A stretch of 6,388 bases of DNA, from the NCBI GenBank assembly GCA_016193195.1, contig JACPSQ010000092.1:1-6388 (forward strand), in the 5' to 3' direction. The translations under genes were made by a program, and so were the position numbers. The notes beneath the pieces were generated by a model. The model had not been told where the DNA came from. It did not search any database and worked only from the letters and a program-made list of their open reading frames with translations. Of this stretch, positions 5,683 to 6,388 are shown one piece after another. The stretch is from Candidatus Omnitrophota bacterium (GTDB taxonomy: Bacteria; Omnitrophota; Gorgyraeia; Aquiviventales; Aquiviventaceae). Numbering within the stretch: the stretch's first letter is position 1; the number at the start of each line of letters is the position of its first letter.

Positions 5683-6183
5683 TCACGAGGCGTCACACGG
5701 AGGGGTGGTCTCTCTCAGCTGCCGGCGCTTGGCCGGCGTGAGGGCGGACTCCAGCACGAACTGGGGATTGGCGTCCTGGTCGGCCTTCTTCATCAAGAGC
5801 CACTCCTTCCCAGTCGCACGAGGTCCTTTCAGCTTCACCAGGGCAAACACTCCCTTGAGCCGCTTCCCTTTGAGGGAAAATTTCAGCGACCCCTGCATCA
5901 GCCCTGCGGGTGCGTCCGTGCCCTCGAGCGGCTCAAACGTCCCCGCATCCCACATCACCACCGCTCCGGCCCCATAGCGTCCCTCGGGGATCACCCCTTC
6001 GAACGAGCCGTAGTCAAGCGGGTGGTCATCGACCATGACGGCCAGCCGTTTCTCGGCCGGGTTCATCGATGGACCCTTGGGGACGGCCCAGGACTTCAAC
6101 ACGCCGTCGATCTCGAGGCGGAAGTCGTAGTGGAGCCTTGACGCGTGGTGCTCGTGGACCACAAAGCGAGGGGGATGAGCCAT
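5683..6183 (-). CDS. Standalone LigD-type DNA repair 3'-phosphoesterase
   Basis: This 166-residue protein is the 3'-phosphoesterase (PE) domain that in many bacteria is fused to the polymerase and ligase of LigD, the enzyme of nonhomologous end joining; here it stands alone. PE removes 3' phosphates and ribonucleotides so that broken DNA ends can be joined. The opening FVVHEHHASRLHYDFRLEID is diagnostic. His12, His18, Asp20, Arg22, Lys36, Arg46, His54 and Tyr58 keep exactly the spacing of Pseudomonas aeruginosa LigD His42, His48, Asp50, Arg52, Lys66, Arg76, His84 and Tyr88, so the metal and phosphate site looks complete. Later family blocks FEGVIPEGRYGAGAVVMWD (61-79) and TGKEWLLMKK also match. 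There is no linker or start of a polymerase or ligase domain after it. The ATG follows AGGGG at 10 bases. No Ku or ligase gene is visible here; they could lie elsewhere. Standalone PE proteins are known in bacteria and archaea. Confidence 0.93.
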   Translation of the reverse strand: MAHPPRFVVHEHHASRLHYDFRLEIDGVLKSWAVPKGPSMNPAEKRLAVMVDDHPLDYGSFEGVIPEGRYGAGAVVMWDAGTFEPLEGTDAPAGLMQGSLKFSLKGKRLKGVFALVKLKGPRATGKEWLLMKKADQDANPQFVLESALTPAKRRQLRETTPPCDAS

Positions 6184-6221
6184 CCGACGGGGACCCCTGG
6201 AGAAATTTTGCTGCCCGTCTG

Positions 6222-6388
6222 TTACGTCTCGATCGGGAAGCCGGCGTCGCGCCAGGACTCGATGCCGCCGATCATCTCCCGCGCGGTGTAGCCTCTCGAG
6301 GCCAGCACGTAGGCGGCTTTCGTGCAGAGGAGGCAGGTCACGTTCCAGCAGTACGTGATGATGTCCTGGTGCTTCGGAAGCTCGCGCA
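6222..6388 (-). CDS. Rhodanese-like sulfurtransferase (3' end, truncated by window edge)
   Basis: The last 54 codons of a gene entering from the right edge are visible, ending in TAA. The translation holds the C-terminal half of a rhodanese domain: ITYCWNVTCLLCTKAAYVLA, which carries the active-site loop, then the conserved end REMIGGIESWRDAGFPIET. The first Cys of YCWNVTC is at the usual catalytic position, where rhodaneses carry a persulfide; two further cysteines follow 5 and 8 residues later. This is the CxNxxC loop variant rather than the short C-x4-R loop of thiosulfate rhodanese, so the natural donor and acceptor are uncertain. The N-terminus and any second domain are outside the window. 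It ends 38 bases before the phosphoesterase start, so the two may share a transcript. Confidence 0.88.
   Translation of the reverse strand, partial: RELPKHQDIITYCWNVTCLLCTKAAYVLASRGYTAREMIGGIESWRDAGFPIET

Overview
All seven supported genes in this window lie on the minus strand, so transcription runs from high to low coordinates. The DNA is GC-rich. The gene content (a standalone LigD-type 3'-phosphoesterase, an Rrf2 regulator heading a sufC-sufB-sufD cluster, and a rhodanese) fits a free-living GC-rich bacterium, possibly one of the uncultured environmental phyla. No marker here fixes the phylum, so taxonomy is left open.

In transcription order: the 3' end of a rhodanese-like sulfurtransferase gene (6222-6388, cut by the window edge); a standalone LigD-type 3'-phosphoesterase domain protein (5683-6183); a ThiO-like glycine oxidase (4528-5631); a 110-base gap holding a 28-bp palindrome; an Rrf2-family regulator with a three-cysteine motif (3962-4417); sufC (3140-3943); sufB (584-3127); a 138-base gap with heptamer repeats, a hairpin and a doubtful micro-ORF; and the 5' part of sufD (1-445, cut by the window edge).

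The core is an iron-sulfur cluster assembly operon, rrf2-sufC-sufB-sufD. SufB, SufC and SufD form the SufBC2D scaffold/ATPase. The Rrf2 protein is probably its cluster-sensing regulator, acting on the palindrome ATAATAC-N14-GTATTAT just upstream of its own start. That palindrome contains a half-site matching the E. coli IscR type 1 consensus.

The most striking feature is a 375-residue intein inside SufB (residues 238-612, bases 1292-2416). It has intact splicing residues (Cys1, a TAEH block B, a terminal HN and a Cys+1) and both LAGLIDADG-type motifs with their acidic residues. It sits immediately before the EGC-TAP cysteine, which by family alignment from memory is the conserved SufB cysteine that receives sulfur (Cys254 in E. 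coli). No Fe-S scaffold can form until the intein excises. SufB inteins are known (Mycobacterium tuberculosis is the classic case), so this is a further, possibly distant, member rather than a new system.

Secondary points of interest are the atypical cysteine spacing of the Rrf2 regulator, five tandem heptamers starting directly at the sufB stop codon, a strong hairpin just before sufD, a 37-codon ORF overlapping the sufD start by ATGA, and the complete catalytic set of the standalone phosphoesterase.
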